Shown here piece after piece: positions 1 to 11,551 of a stretch of 64,000 nucleotides of DNA. The stretch is from Mytilisepta virgata. Taxonomy: Eukaryota; Mollusca; Bivalvia; Mytilida; Mytilidae. The stretch spans positions 69,176,314-69,240,313 of the forward strand of contig CM051521.1 of assembly GCA_028015205.1 (NCBI GenBank). Direction: 5' to 3'. The notes beneath the pieces were generated by a model. That model worked only from the letters and a program-made list of their open reading frames with translations. It was not told the origin of the DNA and searched no databases. Position 1 is the stretch's first letter. Every line of letters starts with the position of its first letter. The translations under genes and the position numbers were made by a program.

Positions 1-800
1 TTCCTTAAGATAATATATTAATTAAGTGAAAACTGTTATAATTCTGGATTGATAATTAATGAACAAACTCAGTATTATATTTTGATTTAAGTTTAATCAT
101 GTGTTATCTTGCGATATCATATGTCAACATGCCACCTGCCACCAGTTCAAACTTGTTTCTATTAAATTATAAACTGTTATAAAATGCGAACGTGTTCTAA
201 GGAAAGACAGTATGAAACCGGCATCGAAATACGGAACCCGTTATAGAGACATTTTGGACATTTTCTACATTCTTTTATACTGTGTGAATTTATTGGACTT
301 GTTATATTTGTTAAATTTATTATTAATTTGTTTTAGTTAATACATCAATCAATCTTTCAATTTGTGACTTTTATTTTTGAGTTTGTTCCCCAGCGTAGTG
401 CCAGAGAAAAATCTCGGTACGAAAATACCTATGACTGATTATTTGATTAGATAGACGATTTGATGGAATTCCTTCAGTCATACTTATTATTATATATAGT
501 TTTTATATTTTATACTTATTGATTATGTTAATTAGATGTGACCCAAGACTCTGTCCTTTTACATGGTCATTCTTATTTTCTATTGGTCTGTTTGGTCATA
601 TGTCAGTTTTTGCGGGAATCTCTTTTGTTCTTTTTACTTCCCCATGTTTTCTTTGGACATCATTGAATTGAACAGACGTGAATGTCTCAGCCTGAAATCT
701 GTATATTAATTATAACTAATATTCTGGATCCCAACATTCTTGAAGGTCAGTACTATTGCTTTTCTACTAATCATATTATAACAGTCTATTCCGTAATATT

Positions 801-905
801 TGCCGGTGGTCCGGCTTCCTCCACCAATAAAAACTGGCCACCGCGAAATAGCCAAATGTGCTGAAAACGGCGTAAAACCCCAACTAAACAAACAAACAAA
901 TATAA
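801..905 (-). repeat. Interspersed repeat, SINE-like segment (second copy at 36000-36090)
   Basis: About 85 bases here match, in reverse complement, the segment at 36000-36090: a TTTGTTTAGTTGGAGTTTTAC run, then GCACATTTGGCTATTT, then GGTGGCCAGTTTTTATTGG. A T/G-rich start followed by a conserved block recalls the 3' parts of mollusc SINEs, but no tRNA promoter boxes are visible next to it, so the class is inferred. Confidence 0.5.
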
Positions 906-939
906 TATTTGCAGTACGTTTGTACTATGAGTGGCCGTT

Positions 940-1145
940 TATGTCAAAATTGCGATACTTTTATCGCGTTACTTTTTGCTATCGGCTTACTTTCAAAAAA
1001 TATCGCGATACTTTCAACAAGTAACGGCTTACTTTTAACAAGTATCGCGAAACTTCTCAAAAGCCGATACAAAAAGAGTATAAATAGTGAAAAAAGTATC
1101 GGCTTACTTCTCAAAAGTAACGCGATACTTTTTATCTTTGCATTA
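940..1145. repeat. Cluster of direct and inverted short motifs (GTATCGCG / CGGCTTACTT)
   Basis: Within about 200 bases the motifs TATCGCGATACTTT, CGGCTTACTT and AAAGTATCGGC recur six or more times in both orientations, separated by 15-25 bases. The arrangement can fold into several alternative hairpins. It does not resemble a gene. Confidence 0.55.
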
Positions 1146-1220
1146 TATGTGTTAACCAATAAAATTGGTTTTTACAAAGTATCTTCGTTCGTGTCTTCTA
1201 AAACGAGACTTCAAGTATGT

Positions 1221-1381
1221 AGCAATGTCAGTAAACACTAGGGGCGCCACTGGGTGGAAACCATAGTTTGTTTACAGTATACTGGTCCCAAAATAGGTTG
1301 GAAAAAGTTGTAAAGAAGCGGAATCCAGTTTTCAAATAACTTCCCCCAAAACAGCTCCACCTGGCGTTTACTGACATTGCT
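1221..1381. repeat. Short inverted repeat, possible small MITE
   Basis: AGCAATGTCAGTAAAC at 1221-1236 is perfectly repeated in reverse complement at 1366-1381, with weaker pairing continuing on both sides (GTATG/CATAC outside, a GGCG(C)C-containing block inside). About 130 bases lie between. No target duplication could be identified. Confidence 0.4.
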
Positions 1382-2311
1382 AAAGTATGCACCTCTGTTA
1401 TTTATCGGAGCACTTCCACTTAGGATTGGTTTTAAAGTTACAATGCGTATGTCCTTCCGTTTCCAGGTCGATTTTGTACCATGTTTACCAAAAATTTAAG
1501 AATTTATGCAGTATCTTATATGATATAAACTGTCCTTATTAAATAATAAAAAGTGTCTGCCCGTGCTTAATTTCATACGTTTAGCCATAAAGATACAGAG
1601 TTGTGCCAAAAGTGATCGCCAAAACGTTATTTCACTTTGCATTTTCATATAAATTCTTTCTTCTTTTTTTTTAAATTCTACTGAAGTCAGTTTATTTCCA
1701 ATGTTTACAGAATTTTTACTGAACAACTATAACCAGGAAAAATGCGTTTAAAGAGGTTCGGACCAAATTATAGTGCTAAATCATGTGTAAATAGAAACAA
1801 TTTGTCAATCTGTCATATCCGTATATTTCATAGTTCGTTTATTTAAAAGACATTTGAAAAGACTTTTTCCATTCAGACATTTAATTATTTATTCAATATT
1901 TTAGACAGATTCGTCAAAAGTGACAATATCCCGTATTAGTGAAACATGTTAATTTCCATTATCTTTTTAATCCCAAGCAAGTCGAATTCCGCGCGTTATA
2001 ATCCAAATGTGATAATAACCAATCTTTTATTTATTATCTAGCTTTCATTATGTAATATTACATGTACTTAATTTGACAAGAACTGTGTGTGAAAAATCGA
2101 TTATTGTTACGGGTGACAAACTTTTATATTGTTTTTATAATATGTTGTTCATAGTTTTTCCAGAGAGGAGGTTCTCTGATTTTGAGGTGTTAAGTTGTAA
2201 ATAAATTTATATTTGTAACTACGGTTTTGCGTTTAATGCACCCAGAGTAAAGTGTCAATTATAGTCAGATACAAAGCAACATCAGCAACTTACAAGTAAC
2301 ACAACCTTTCA

Positions 2312-3987
2312 GCAATAACAGGTACAGCTATAGGCTACGTTCTTGGACAATATGACAGACAAGAGACTCCGACTAATTGCATATGGCGGCGCATGCTAGG
2401 AAAGGAAGAACAAAAGTGGGATGTCAAAGATAGGGAAAGCTTGGCAGTGGTCGTGGCCATTAAACAGTTCAATAACAAGTTTCATGTTTTTACAGACCAT
2501 ATTGCTCTCCAGTATTTACACCGCATCAAAGAGAGCACCGGACTTTTAGCAATATAGTCAATGTATCTTCAGCCCTACAATTTTGAGGTCTATTATCAAC
2601 AGGAAAAGGAAAACGTTATTGCAGATTTTTTGTCCAGAACGGATCATCCAGAATCTAAAAGACAGCGTCGAATCAGTATCGTTATGATCGACTCACCTGT
2701 AACTGATACAGTTAAATTACCAAAATGTGCTCAGCATATCCAACAATCAGCATCCGAAAGTATTCAGTCGACAAATCAACAAATCATCCAAAATCAAGTT
2801 TCAGCGATTAAAGCTATAACTCAAGCCGAAACTCAGTACCGTTACCTAGATCCGTTAGTTCTCAATACAGACCACACAGCTCACCCGCGAACGGATCGTA
2901 GAAGCTCAACAACAGGACGAAGACGCGAGACAGATGAGAGATTACATCCTGAGATACATACTGCCACAAGAGAGAAAACAGGCCGATGTTCGAGAATCGA
3001 ATCATTTCGTCATTTCAGATGGTATACTGTGTCACCATTATTACCCAAGAGGAAAGGGGCACATGTCGGAGAGAGTCTTCAAACAACTCGTCGTACCCAA
3101 GTCACTTCAGGGTGACGTTCTAAGATCCTATCACGATGCAATTATTGCAGCACTTCCAGGATTTGAAAGGACATACAACAATATTCGGATGAAATACTTT
3201 TGGAAGCGTATGTATTCTGATATCGAAACCTATGTGAAAACATGCATCGAATGTCAACAAGGCAAGAATAATGCGCATGCCAAGAGAGCACCACATCAAC
3301 CAATACCTACAAATGGAGTTTTTGAAAGACTGCAAATGGACATTTTGGGCAATTTACCACAAAGTCTGCTGAAGGATACATACACATCCTACTTGTTGTT
3401 TGCCCATTCTCAAATGGCACGAAGCCTTTCCTATGAAAACTGGCACGGCTGTTGAAACTGCACGCATCTTCTTCAACGAGATAATATGCAGGTATGGCCC
3501 ATGCAGGGAAGTCTAGACAGATTTAGCGAAAAACTTCACCTCTAAACTTTTGCAAGAGGTATGCAACATCTTCAAGATAACCAAACTAAATACATAGTCG
3601 TATCACCCTGAATGTAATGCGGCAACAGAACCACAGATTCGTACGTTGGAGGCCGGTCTGAAGATGTACTGTATGAACAACCAACGAACATGGCCAGATT
3701 ATTTACAAGGCATAATGATGGCATACAGAAATTCAGTAGCGACCCAGTCAACCCAGTACAGTCCATATTACTTGGTTTTTGGAAGGAAACCACGCACCCC
3801 AATTGATATAGCGATAATTCCCGAATCGGTCAAAGGTTTAAGCAGAGACGCCGAAACAGATTTCAAGGTTATTGTCGATAACGTGGAGCTGCCGAGGAAA
3901 ATTGCTAAGTCCAACATTGACTCGGCTCAACAGCAATACAAAGCGCAACACGACAAAAACGCCGAAGAACCAATTTTGCAATACTAG
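2312..3987 (+). pseudogene. Decayed Ty3/gypsy-type retrotransposon pol (RNase H to integrase)
   Basis: This is a plus-strand remnant of a Ty3/gypsy polyprotein. The 5' part reads as the end of reverse transcriptase/RNase H (GTAIGYVLGQ near 2315; KDRESLAVVVAIKQF; FTDHIALQYL). It reaches an in-frame TAG near 2555, then a conserved block ending IADFLSRTD at about 2640. Around 2930 the frame shifts. The next frame (to 3455) carries the integrase zinc-binding region (SYHDA, later CIECQQGK) with the second histidine of the HHCC motif absent, then the start of the catalytic core (QMDILGNLP, first Asp). More breaks follow near 3455 and 3515-3600. The last piece (3620-3987) holds the third acidic position (ATEPQ) and a linker (SPYYLVFGRKPRTP). 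Gag, protease, most of the reverse transcriptase and LTRs are not visible. It is clearly non-functional. Confidence 0.9.
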
Positions 3988-4569
3988 ATACAGTATGGTT
4001 ATATTGCAACCGCACTCCAGTCTGACTTTCACAAAAGCTTCAGCGAAAGTGGACTTTAGATTGTCAAATACTGATCAGGATTTTAAAAAATAACACAAAA
4101 TTATTTTGGGGCAAACGTAAAAGGTTTATACAGCAAATGGATCCGATAGAAATAACAGTTGTGTTTAAATTCCAATTCTAACGATGGGTATAAAATATAT
4201 TTGAAAATTATGATAAGAATATAAAAATTTTGTGAAAATCAGGTGTAAAATGACTGAAGGAGAATTTTTAAAGAAAATTGAATTTATATGAAAATGCACT
4301 GTGAAATTATGATTTGACGTTCACTTATGGCACAAATCTGTGCTCGAAATGGGAGACTTATAGATTTTGATTTGCGAACATTTTTTTCTTCCTTTCCGAT
4401 TTTGTTCGTTCGAGTTCTCATTAACCGTCAGAGATATGGATCTGAGGTTTTCCATGATTAAAGATCAATGTTTCTAGATATGCCTAACACTATTATTTTT
4501 TGATGGATGTCTCTGAGACGTATAAGGAGCAGTTCACAGAGGCTAGGGATTTACTATAGGACCCTATCG
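3988..4569. other. AT-rich stretch, nothing recognised
   Basis: This follows the gypsy remnant directly and may include its decayed 3' untranslated part. I see no polypurine tract with an adjacent TG-starting LTR, and no coding potential. Confidence 0.4.
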
Positions 4570-5860
4570 GGAAATATTTTTTTATCGAACAACTCTACCA
4601 GAGTGACCAATAACCATCTCATATCATATATTTTATACACCGTAACAACACCTATTAAATGACATATCCCTCGTTCTCTAGGGTGGGGGAGGGGGCATAA
4701 GTCGATAATTTTGAAAAATTTCATATGCAATTAATATCTATAGCTTTAAATCATATATTTTATTATTCTCGCATTAAATGACATGTACCTCATTCTTTTA
4801 GTAGGGTGATCCTCACCCCCATAAATCAATAATGTCCAATTATCTCATAAACCGTTAAAAACACCACCCCTAAACCATATATTTTCTTATTCCCCATGGA
4901 AAGACGCACCAAATGTCACATACCCCGTTTCCCCACGAGGTTATCACCACTCCCATCAAATCAATAATGTTCAACTAGAACCGTGATCCCCGTACCCATT
5001 GTAAGTAGTTGGGTCACTTACCTATAGTAAAAAATATAATACCTAATTCCCATCCAAAAATAGTATGCAGTCATTCTATATATTTAAATTAATTCAATAA
5101 ACCTTATGAAAAATGAAAAAACCTCAGTTCACAAGCTTAAACTGACAATTTTTTTTAATTTGACCCGAGTGAGCCCCCGGTTTAAACCTTATTGTGCAAC
5201 TAAATATAGTGCAGGACAATACTATATATAAGCAAAATGAATAAATTATGTCACAAGCTTAAATTGAGTTTTTCAAAATTCGACTTCTGTGGGCCCCAAT
5301 TTTAGAAAATCAAAATTCTAAAACCTTATTGCGCATCTGCATATGGTGTATGATAATATGATAAGAAATAAAACGCATAAATTGTAAAATACGAGTTTAG
5401 GTCACAAGCTTGAATCCAAATTTTCGAAGTTCAACCCATGTGGGCCCCTTGTTTAAAAAATAATTCTAAAATCGTATTGCGCATCTACAGGTGGTATGCA
5501 ACCAATCTATATAGAAATTAAATTCCTAAACCCAAAAGTGAAGGAGGAGTTGATGTCACAAAGTGTGACGGACGGAGACAATCGCTATATCCCAAGTGCG
5601 GGGATAATTATCTCATAAACTATATATTTTCTTATTTCCCAGGGTAAGACGCACCAAATGACATATACCTCGCTTCCCCAGGTGGTTACATGTATTACCA
5701 CTCGCATAAAATCAATAATGCGAAATTATCTCACCAACCGTTAAAATCCCCACCCTAAACCGTATATTTTCTTATTCCCCATGACAAGACGCATGAACTG
5801 ATATATACCTCATTTACCCAATGGTTCATCCCCACCCTCTCGAAACATTAGTCTTTGATG
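4570..5860. repeat. Two interleaved diverged tandem arrays (about 150-bp units)
   Basis: Units at 4600-4990 and 5600-5860 share AATCAATAATG, AATTATCTCATAAACCGTTAAAA, ATATTTTCTTATTCCCCATG and AAGACGCAC, with a period of about 150 bases. Between them (about 5040-5560) lies another array marked by TCACAAGCTTAAA, TGTGGGCCCC and CCTTATTGCGCATCTGCA. That inner array ends at 5560-5585 with a GACGGACGGA run, the same kind of end seen in other repeat families in this window. It is non-coding. Confidence 0.65.
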
Positions 5861-5941
5861 CCTATAAATATTTAATGTAATTTATTTGAAACCATGGTAA
5901 AACCAGTGTTGACATACAACTCTGAAGTATGTTACATGGAC

Positions 5942-5962
5942 ACATATATATATATATATATA

Positions 5963-6052
<90 letters not shown>
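5942..6052. repeat. (TA)n microsatellite
   Basis: About 110 bases of almost pure TA with one AATA interruption near 5966. It lies inside the LINE fragment, between two blocks that are normally continuous. Tyr-Ile repeats in translations of this stretch are artefacts of the microsatellite. Confidence 0.97.
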
Positions 6053-6056
<4 letters not shown>

Positions 6057-6342
6057 TCTAAAGAAAGAGCTAAGAAAAACAATCAGACAGTTGACAAGTT
6101 CTTTTTTATTGATAAAAGCCCTATTGCAAAAGTCCACCTTACATTCTGTAAGTATATCCTCGGTGTAAGAAAATGGTCATCAAATTTAGCAACACGAGCA
6201 GAGCTGGGTCGGCTCACTATAGAAGAGTATATACTCTCACAAACATTGCTACACTTTTCCCGTCTTGAAACCCAAAATGTAAACCTGTATTAAAAGGGGC
6301 TTCTGAAATGTGTAAAAAGATGCACTCAGAAGGAATATACAC

Positions 6343-7000
6343 TGTTATGATATTGTAATTATTATATTTATTTATCTTGGCCTAATTTGTTTTGTGTGGC
6401 CTTATAACATGTATAATATGCTTACATAATACTTATAACAATATTTGGTAAACAACTATAACTGTGCAGTTTAGAAATCACTGGAACAATCATAGATACT
6501 GATGGAATGATTAGAACTTTCTATTTGACTTACATAATAATTCTGGAATGATCATAATATACGATGTGTAATTCGAACTTCTACCGTATTCTAGAAGTTT
6601 TCGTTCTACAGTTTTCTAGAGATTGACAACTATGCAGTTTTGTAGAGATTTCCGTGACAACTATATATATATACAGACACCTAAAGTTAGACTTTCAGAT
6701 TAGACATTAACATTCTTGTGTTCTCAGATGTTGGATTGACACTTTTATTTACGTTAACTGCATCATACTAGATTGTGACTTATTGGACATAATATTCTGT
6801 TTGGATTCCCGCAACAGTGACGAGAAGAATTCCGGATAAAGAAATGTCAAAAGGATCGGACACATATATTTTAACAGTTAAGTTGACATTTCAATTTGTA
6901 TAATATTTCTTGTAAACTTGTGTATAATAAATCTTGTTAAATTTTATTATTGAATTGTGTCTTGTTGGCTACAATTCAAAGGTGATTTCTGGCCGTAACA
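6343..7000 (+). mobile_element. Solo LTR of a Ty3/gypsy-type element
   Basis: The 658-bp segment begins TGTTA and ends TAACA, a perfect 5-bp inverted terminus of the TG...CA kind. It is flanked by ACAC on both sides (6339-6342 and 7001-7004), a 4-bp target duplication. It contains a TATATATATA box region near 6662, AATAAA near 6927 and a T/G-rich stretch after it, as expected for U3-R-U5. The host LINE reading frame closes exactly when the LTR and one ACAC are removed. No internal retrotransposon sequence is present, so it is a solo LTR left by LTR-LTR recombination. Strand is taken from the TATA box and poly(A) signal order. Confidence 0.85.
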
Positions 7001-7266
7001 ACACATGGTATACTTACCTTGCTGATATCTTAACACAATTAAATATCAATCCAGAAATACTTACTACTGGTATATATTATCTGCATTTTGACAGCTAGAT
7101 ATCGTAAAATATCATCCCGTGAGCCAGAATATGAAGCTTGGGACGAGTGATCGTAGGTGTCCCTGTTCGAAGTAAGGAAAATGCTTTTTTTGATTGAAAT
7201 AAAAAGCGTTTTGTAATTTTCATACACTAATGAAACTGATTCTAAATTCGCACAATAATTTCATCC

Positions 7267-8316
7267 GTGTACAGACCAGGTCAAATCGATGACGTAACAT
7301 TCAAATATCTAACTAATCACAACAACAAAAGAATTGGTAGACTCTATCTATTACCCAAGATTCACCGCCTTGAATCAAATATTACAGAAAATATAACCTG
7401 CGAAATATTACAAACACTGAATCTTCCAGGCAGGCCTATTGTCTCATGGTGTGGAAGTCCACTGGAAAGAATTAGTTACTTTATATATTACTTTTTACAA
7501 CCAGTTGTGTCCGAACAATGGACCTATACTAAAGACACTACTTCATTTCTAAATAAGATTGAAAACTTCACTTTGCAAAATAATATTATTGTGGGAGTCA
7601 TTTGACAATACAAGCATGTATACAAATAAACACGAGGAATTCCTGGATGCCGTAAAAACGGCCAAGACTCTTGAAACAAAAATTTGATATACAATTACCA
7701 CCAAAGGTCTTTTTCTAGAAATCATTGATATAATTCACCAAAACAATGAATTTGAATTCAAATAATAAATTTACAGACAGAAAGTAAAGGTTCTTATGGG
7801 TGCCCCTATATCTCCCGGTCCGACAGACTTACGAATGTTTGAAATTATCACGTACATCGCATTCTGATAAGTATTTTACTATCAATTTATCGTGATGACT
7901 GATTTATAATATTCAATGGTAATGAAAATGAATTAATCAAATTTTTTGAATTGGCAAATAGTGTCCACACATTACTGAAATTTACGTTTGAAATTTCAAA
8001 TCAGAGTTTAGAATTTTTAGATGCAACTGTGTTCAGAGGAAATCGATTTAAAGACAGCGGAATTTTAAACATTAAATTATACAGGAAACCAATGGAGAAT
8101 TTTCAATATTTACACAGATCGTCAGCTCATCCCTCAGCAGTATTCAAAGGGTTCATCTTAGGAGAAATTATTAGGAGACTTAATAGACTGACAAATAATA
8201 AAGAGGATCTTGAACCACAAATAGAAATGTTCGTAAATCTTATCAAAGGGGGTTACAAATGGTTTGAAATTGAGTCTTTTATCAAAGAAAAACTTAAAAC
8301 ACCTAGATTTTCCTAA
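7267..8316 (+). pseudogene. Decayed Penelope-like element reverse transcriptase
   Basis: This remnant has the conserved blocks of a Penelope-like (PLE) reverse transcriptase in order. Residues GRLYLLPKIHR and GRPIVSWCGSPLERIS lie at 7330-7475, then LQPVVSE and KDTTSFLNKIENF. Next comes SMYTNKHEEFLDAVKTAK in another frame (about 7614-7665). The MGAPISPGPTDLRMFE block follows at about 7796-7843. The catalytic Asp-Asp block reads YRDD followed by a stop codon where glycine is usual (about 7890). The thumb region (7951-8316) reads LKFTFEISNQSLEFLDATV, LYRKPMENFQYLHRSSAHPS and FKGFILGEIIRRL. It ends there without a GIY-YIG endonuclease domain. Several frameshifts and stops make it inactive. It differs in sequence from the PLE at 46121-53555, so it represents another lineage. 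Confidence 0.88.
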
Positions 8317-9320
8317 GAAATCGCTTAAGTTGAGTAAACTCCCCTCACATTGCCTAAGTGGTACAATGTATGCGTAAAACACCAACTTAAGTTAATCTGC
8401 TTGGCAAAATCTTAGTTTATTGAAACCCCACTTAAGTCATATGCATAAAACAATTTAAGTTGAGAATATAGTTAAGATTTGACTTAAGTATATGAATTTT
8501 AATAGTTTTATACATATGGACCCAGATCAAAAAGCAAAAATGTATATATTCATATTTGAACCAAGTAAAAAAATACACGTATATCAACGTCCGAAAACCA
8601 GTTTAAGCTGCGAAAATAAAACTTCGGTTTGCGATGTTTTATACAGACATTCTTGCTGATAGTGTATTATTTATATTTTTGATTGAATATGCTAATAAGT
8701 TATATCATTAAGCAGTTTAATTATAGGACTTTTGTTGTTTAGGCGCATAATTATCCGTAACGGAACAATTCCACACCAGAACCAATTTATGATTATCTTT
8801 CGGTAAAACTGCAATATGTTATTTCCAGTTTTTTTATGGAAATTACTCAATATTCAAAAATATTTTTTTGATAAAATCTGTACATACAGTAAGAAAAAAA
8901 TGTCCTAAGGGCTGATCTAAGGTTTGCATATAGTCCTTAGAGCTTCTTCGTGGTCCTTAGTGCACTAAGGAGGTCCTTTGCGGTGTTTTTATGGACCCTA
9001 CTATGGATGGATAATACCGTGCATGTTTTTGATTAATTTTTTGAGAATACAATGTATTCAAAAGAGAAAATCAAAGTTTGTAATGTTCAGTCATGAACAG
9101 TGGACTCTGGATGACGGAAACCAAAGTTACTGTCCAGAAACCAAATCTCACAAGCACAATTATTGTGAACTGAAATAATGAGAATACATTCAGTACATAT
9201 ATTTATGATAATTTTTTTCTTCTTGATCAGTTTTGATAAATTGTGAAACACAAGATATTGTTAATCAAGCACCTAAATCAAAACTTGTTCCATTAGTAAA
9301 ATACATCAAATTTATATAGA
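8317..9320. other. AT-rich stretch with CTTAAGT motifs, no gene
   Basis: Between 8320 and 8490 the palindromic hexamer CTTAAG or the related TTAAGT recurs about seven times, spaced 20-50 bases apart, suggesting a degenerate repeat. At 8905-8975 the word CCTAAG/CTTAG recurs in GTCCTTAG contexts. No protein-like frame was found from 8500 to 9320. Confidence 0.45.
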
Positions 9321-10856
9321 ACTAGAGGCTCTCAAGGGCCTGTATCGCTCACCTGGATTTAACAGGCTTTTCACCTTGAGCAGGACTAAAAATTTAAGTG
9401 TTGCAGTCAATTTGACTGGTTTTTCTATAGGGTTCTATAATTATTCATTAAATTGCTTGTTATCTAGTATGAATAAAATATAGAAAAAATGTGTTTTTTT
9501 TCTCTGAATGGAAAAGTGTGTCATACAATCTATAATTCAATTTACACAAGCCATGTGTCAAAAAACAATTATCGACAATTGTTGTGTAAACAAAAACATA
9601 AACACTTGTCCTAAAACCGGGAACAGTATAAAATGACTTTCGTATATATACTTTATTATACATAATTGTTATATATAATAGAGGGGCGAAACGACCCAGG
9701 GCGAACGGGAATCGGCGCGAACGCACCCGGGGCGAATGGGAATAGGAGCGAAACGACCCGGATTCCTTTTTCCAAGACTACTTCCACGGTGGACTTTTTA
9801 TCATTTCTGCAATACTAGGAAGCTCATATTGTACTAGAAGCTTATCTACATAAGTAAACCAACTGTCTTTAAGGGGCAAAAATTCCTGTAAGGGGTCAAT
9901 CAATGATTTTTGTCATGTCGACTTATTTGTAGATCTAACTTTGTTGAACATGTTTGCTGCTTACAGTTTGTCTTTTTCTATAATAATATTCAAGATAATA
10001 ATCTAAAAATGCAAAATTTCCTTAAAATTAACAATTCAGGGGGAATAACCCAACAAAGGTTGACCGATTCGTCTGAAAATTTCATGGCAGGTAAATCTTG
10101 ACTTGATGAACATTTTTACCCCGTCAGTTTTGCTCTAAATGCTTTAGTTTGTGAGATATAAGACAATAAACAGCTGCGCCATGAGCGCATAATATGCCCG
10201 TGACATGTGAAAATTCCCCCCCCCCCCCCCCGTTTCCTTTTTAACGAACAAAGTTCCATAACTCCGAAATTTGAACGAATAAATTCCCATAACCGTCCAA
10301 AGTGTGAAAAATTGACAGTTTTCGATGATTTTTCAATGAATAAAGTTCCATAACTCGCTCAATGTTTTTTTGAGTTATTGTCCGAAAACTAGAAAATCCC
10401 CCCATTTTTATGAATAAAGTCCCACAACTCTGAAACCTAAAATTGGAAATTTATTAAAATCGAAAGGGAGCTTAAATCAATAGATATAAACAGTTCACCA
10501 AAGTTTCATGAAAATTGGTGAAAACGTTTGTGAGTGAATGTCCGAAGTGCGGACGACGGACGGACGCAAGGACGAACAACGGTATACCATAATACGTCCC
10601 ATCTTTAAAGACGAGCGTATAAAAACAGCAGTTTACCCCTATGTTTTATTTTTAGCCATGTCAGCCATGTTGGATGGCAGCCGGGGTCATAGTTTACTTT
10701 TTTTAAAACTAGATACCCTAATGATGGTTGTGGCCAAGTTTGGTTCCATTTGGCCCAGTAGTTTCAGAGGAGAAGATTTTTGTAAAAGTTAATGGACAAC
10801 GACGGATGCTAAGTGATGAGAAAAGCTCACTTGACCCTTTGGGTCAGGTGAGCTAA
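9321..10856 (+). repeat. Repeat family R1, copy a (interrupted by other repeats)
   Basis: The copy starts with the family's 5' hairpin (ACTAGAGGCTCTCAAGGGCC, then TGTATCGCTCACCTGG) and ends with the 3' hairpin AGCTCACTTGACCCTTTGGG + TCAGGTGAGCT at 10825-10853. The body has the family modules: AAGGGGCAAAAATTCCTGTA, AATAATATTCAAGATAATAA, GGGGGAATAACCCAACAAAG and GTTTCAGAGGAGAAGATTTT, then ACGACGGATG before the end. It is interrupted near 9430-9770 by a segment containing GGGCGAAACGACCC/GGGCGAACGGGAA motifs, and at about 10166-10626 by element RX. The 3' end lies only about 40 bases beyond the choline-transporter stop codon, so the gene's 3' UTR may include it. Confidence 0.8.
10166..10626 (+). 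mobile_element. Repeat element RX, copy 1, nested in R1
   Basis: The uninterrupted R1 context reads ATATAAGACAAAAACTGCAG; here a 460-bp insert follows ATATAAGACAA. The insert opens with TAAACAGCTGCGCCATGAGC + GCATAA (GCGC hairpin), contains repeats of AAAGTCCCATAACTC/AAGTTCCATAACTC modules, a poly-C tract at about 10217-10230, then GACGGACGGACGCAAGGACG, and closes with GGTATACCATAATACGTC and GACGAGCGTATAAAAAC. The same start and end recur at 44412-45945. No open reading frame for a transposase is present, so it is non-autonomous. Confidence 0.75.
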
Positions 10857-10897
10857 AAAGTGTGACATATCAAGAAAAAATATTATCTTCTTTTGAT

Positions 10898-11551
10898 TTA
10901 TTTATCATCCTCTTGTAAACTTCTGGCAGCTAGTGGTGTTTTATGATTAGGAGATGGCGGAGAATTGTTTTGAAAAGCGTCCTCATTTTCTCGCAGTAAG
11001 TCTTCTTTTGAAATCTTTAATGCTGGGTTAATCTGGCCACGAACTTCCAGTGTGGGAGTTATGGCAGTAAATTCTGATGGACCCTTGGTTGCTAAAGACA
11101 TTGATTCTTCTGGTGTGTTTACTATACACATAAATACATCCCATCTTCGATGAATCATTCCACTTTCAAACAAGTATCTCAAGGGATATGATACTAAAAT
11201 AATTGATAAAAATGACAACAACATACTTAAAGTCTTAAAAGGAAATAGCTGAAGATGGTTCTTTTCATCATACCATGGATATTCTATTATTGGTAGTACC
11301 TTCATTGTACTTTCTCCTCCTGCAATTCTAAAAAATAGTCCGACTATAAATCCTGTCAGTGATCCATATGTATTGGTGCCAGAGAGATATACCACTGATA
11401 CTAGCTGTGGAAATAATATAACATAGACTAAATCTGAACACATGAACCAAAGATCGTAGATAGAATCCACTTCTATAGCCATAGCAGTGGCCATAGCTCC
11501 AACTCCAAAGATTCCAAACCGCATCACCCATATTATCTCATTCTCTGATGC
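10898..11551 (-). CDS. SLC5A7: High-affinity choline transporter, last coding exon (C-terminal)
   Basis: The exon opens after a TTTGCAG-like acceptor (TTTTGCAG in the transcript sense) with [16 protein letters not shown] and runs 217 codons to TAA at 10898-10900. It has four hydrophobic segments: [20 protein letters not shown], then [20 protein letters not shown], then the [19 protein letters not shown] region with GTNTYG as a family signature, then [19 protein letters not shown] followed by YLFESG. The last 80 residues form a hydrophilic cytoplasmic tail rich in Ser/Thr/Pro. It includes a Leu-Leu pair after acidic residues ([10 protein letters not shown]), the type of motif used for endocytic sorting; that role is inferred. 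The tail ends LQEDDK. The match to CHT1 is strong until the tail, which is poorly conserved as usual. Confidence 0.96.
   Translation of the reverse strand, partial: ASENEIIWVMRFGIFGVGAMATAMAIEVDSIYDLWFMCSDLVYVILFPQLVSVVYLSGTNTYGSLTGFIVGLFFRIAGGESTMKVLPIIEYPWYDEKNHLQLFPFKTLSMLLSFLSIILVSYPLRYLFESGMIHRRWDVFMCIVNTPEESMSLATKGPSEFTAITPTLEVRGQINPALKISKEDLLRENEDAFQNNSPPSPNHKTPLAARSLQEDDK

Larger units (their letters stand above)
1..2311. other. AT-rich intergenic stretch without a recognised gene
   Basis: This stretch lies downstream of the choline-transporter gene. No reading frame in it resembles a known protein; those present are short and AT-driven. It holds three small repeat features listed separately (801-905, 940-1145, 1221-1381). 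The stretch 1400-2300 is plain AT-rich DNA in which I see nothing further. Confidence 0.6.
5893..7075 (+). pseudogene. LINE-type retroelement C-terminal fragment, split by a microsatellite and a solo LTR
   Basis: Three pieces on the plus strand form the C-terminal region of a non-LTR retrotransposon ORF2. Piece one (5893-5945) reads VKPVLTYNSEV, the block just after the reverse-transcriptase palm. Piece two (about 6099-6342) reads FCKYILGVRKWSSNLATRAE and ELGRL, then, after one frameshift near 6285, ends in a frame reading SEGIYT. Piece three (7001 to about 7075) continues WYTYLADILTQLNINPE. The (TA)n tract at 5942-6052 separates pieces one and two; an LTR at 6343-7000 separates two and three. 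Removing the LTR and one copy of its ACAC duplication brings pieces two and three back into one frame, which supports both calls. The LINE clade is not determined. Confidence 0.8.

Noticed and set aside
5862..6168. Tyr-Ile-rich frames on both strands
   Set aside because: They are translations of the TA microsatellite.
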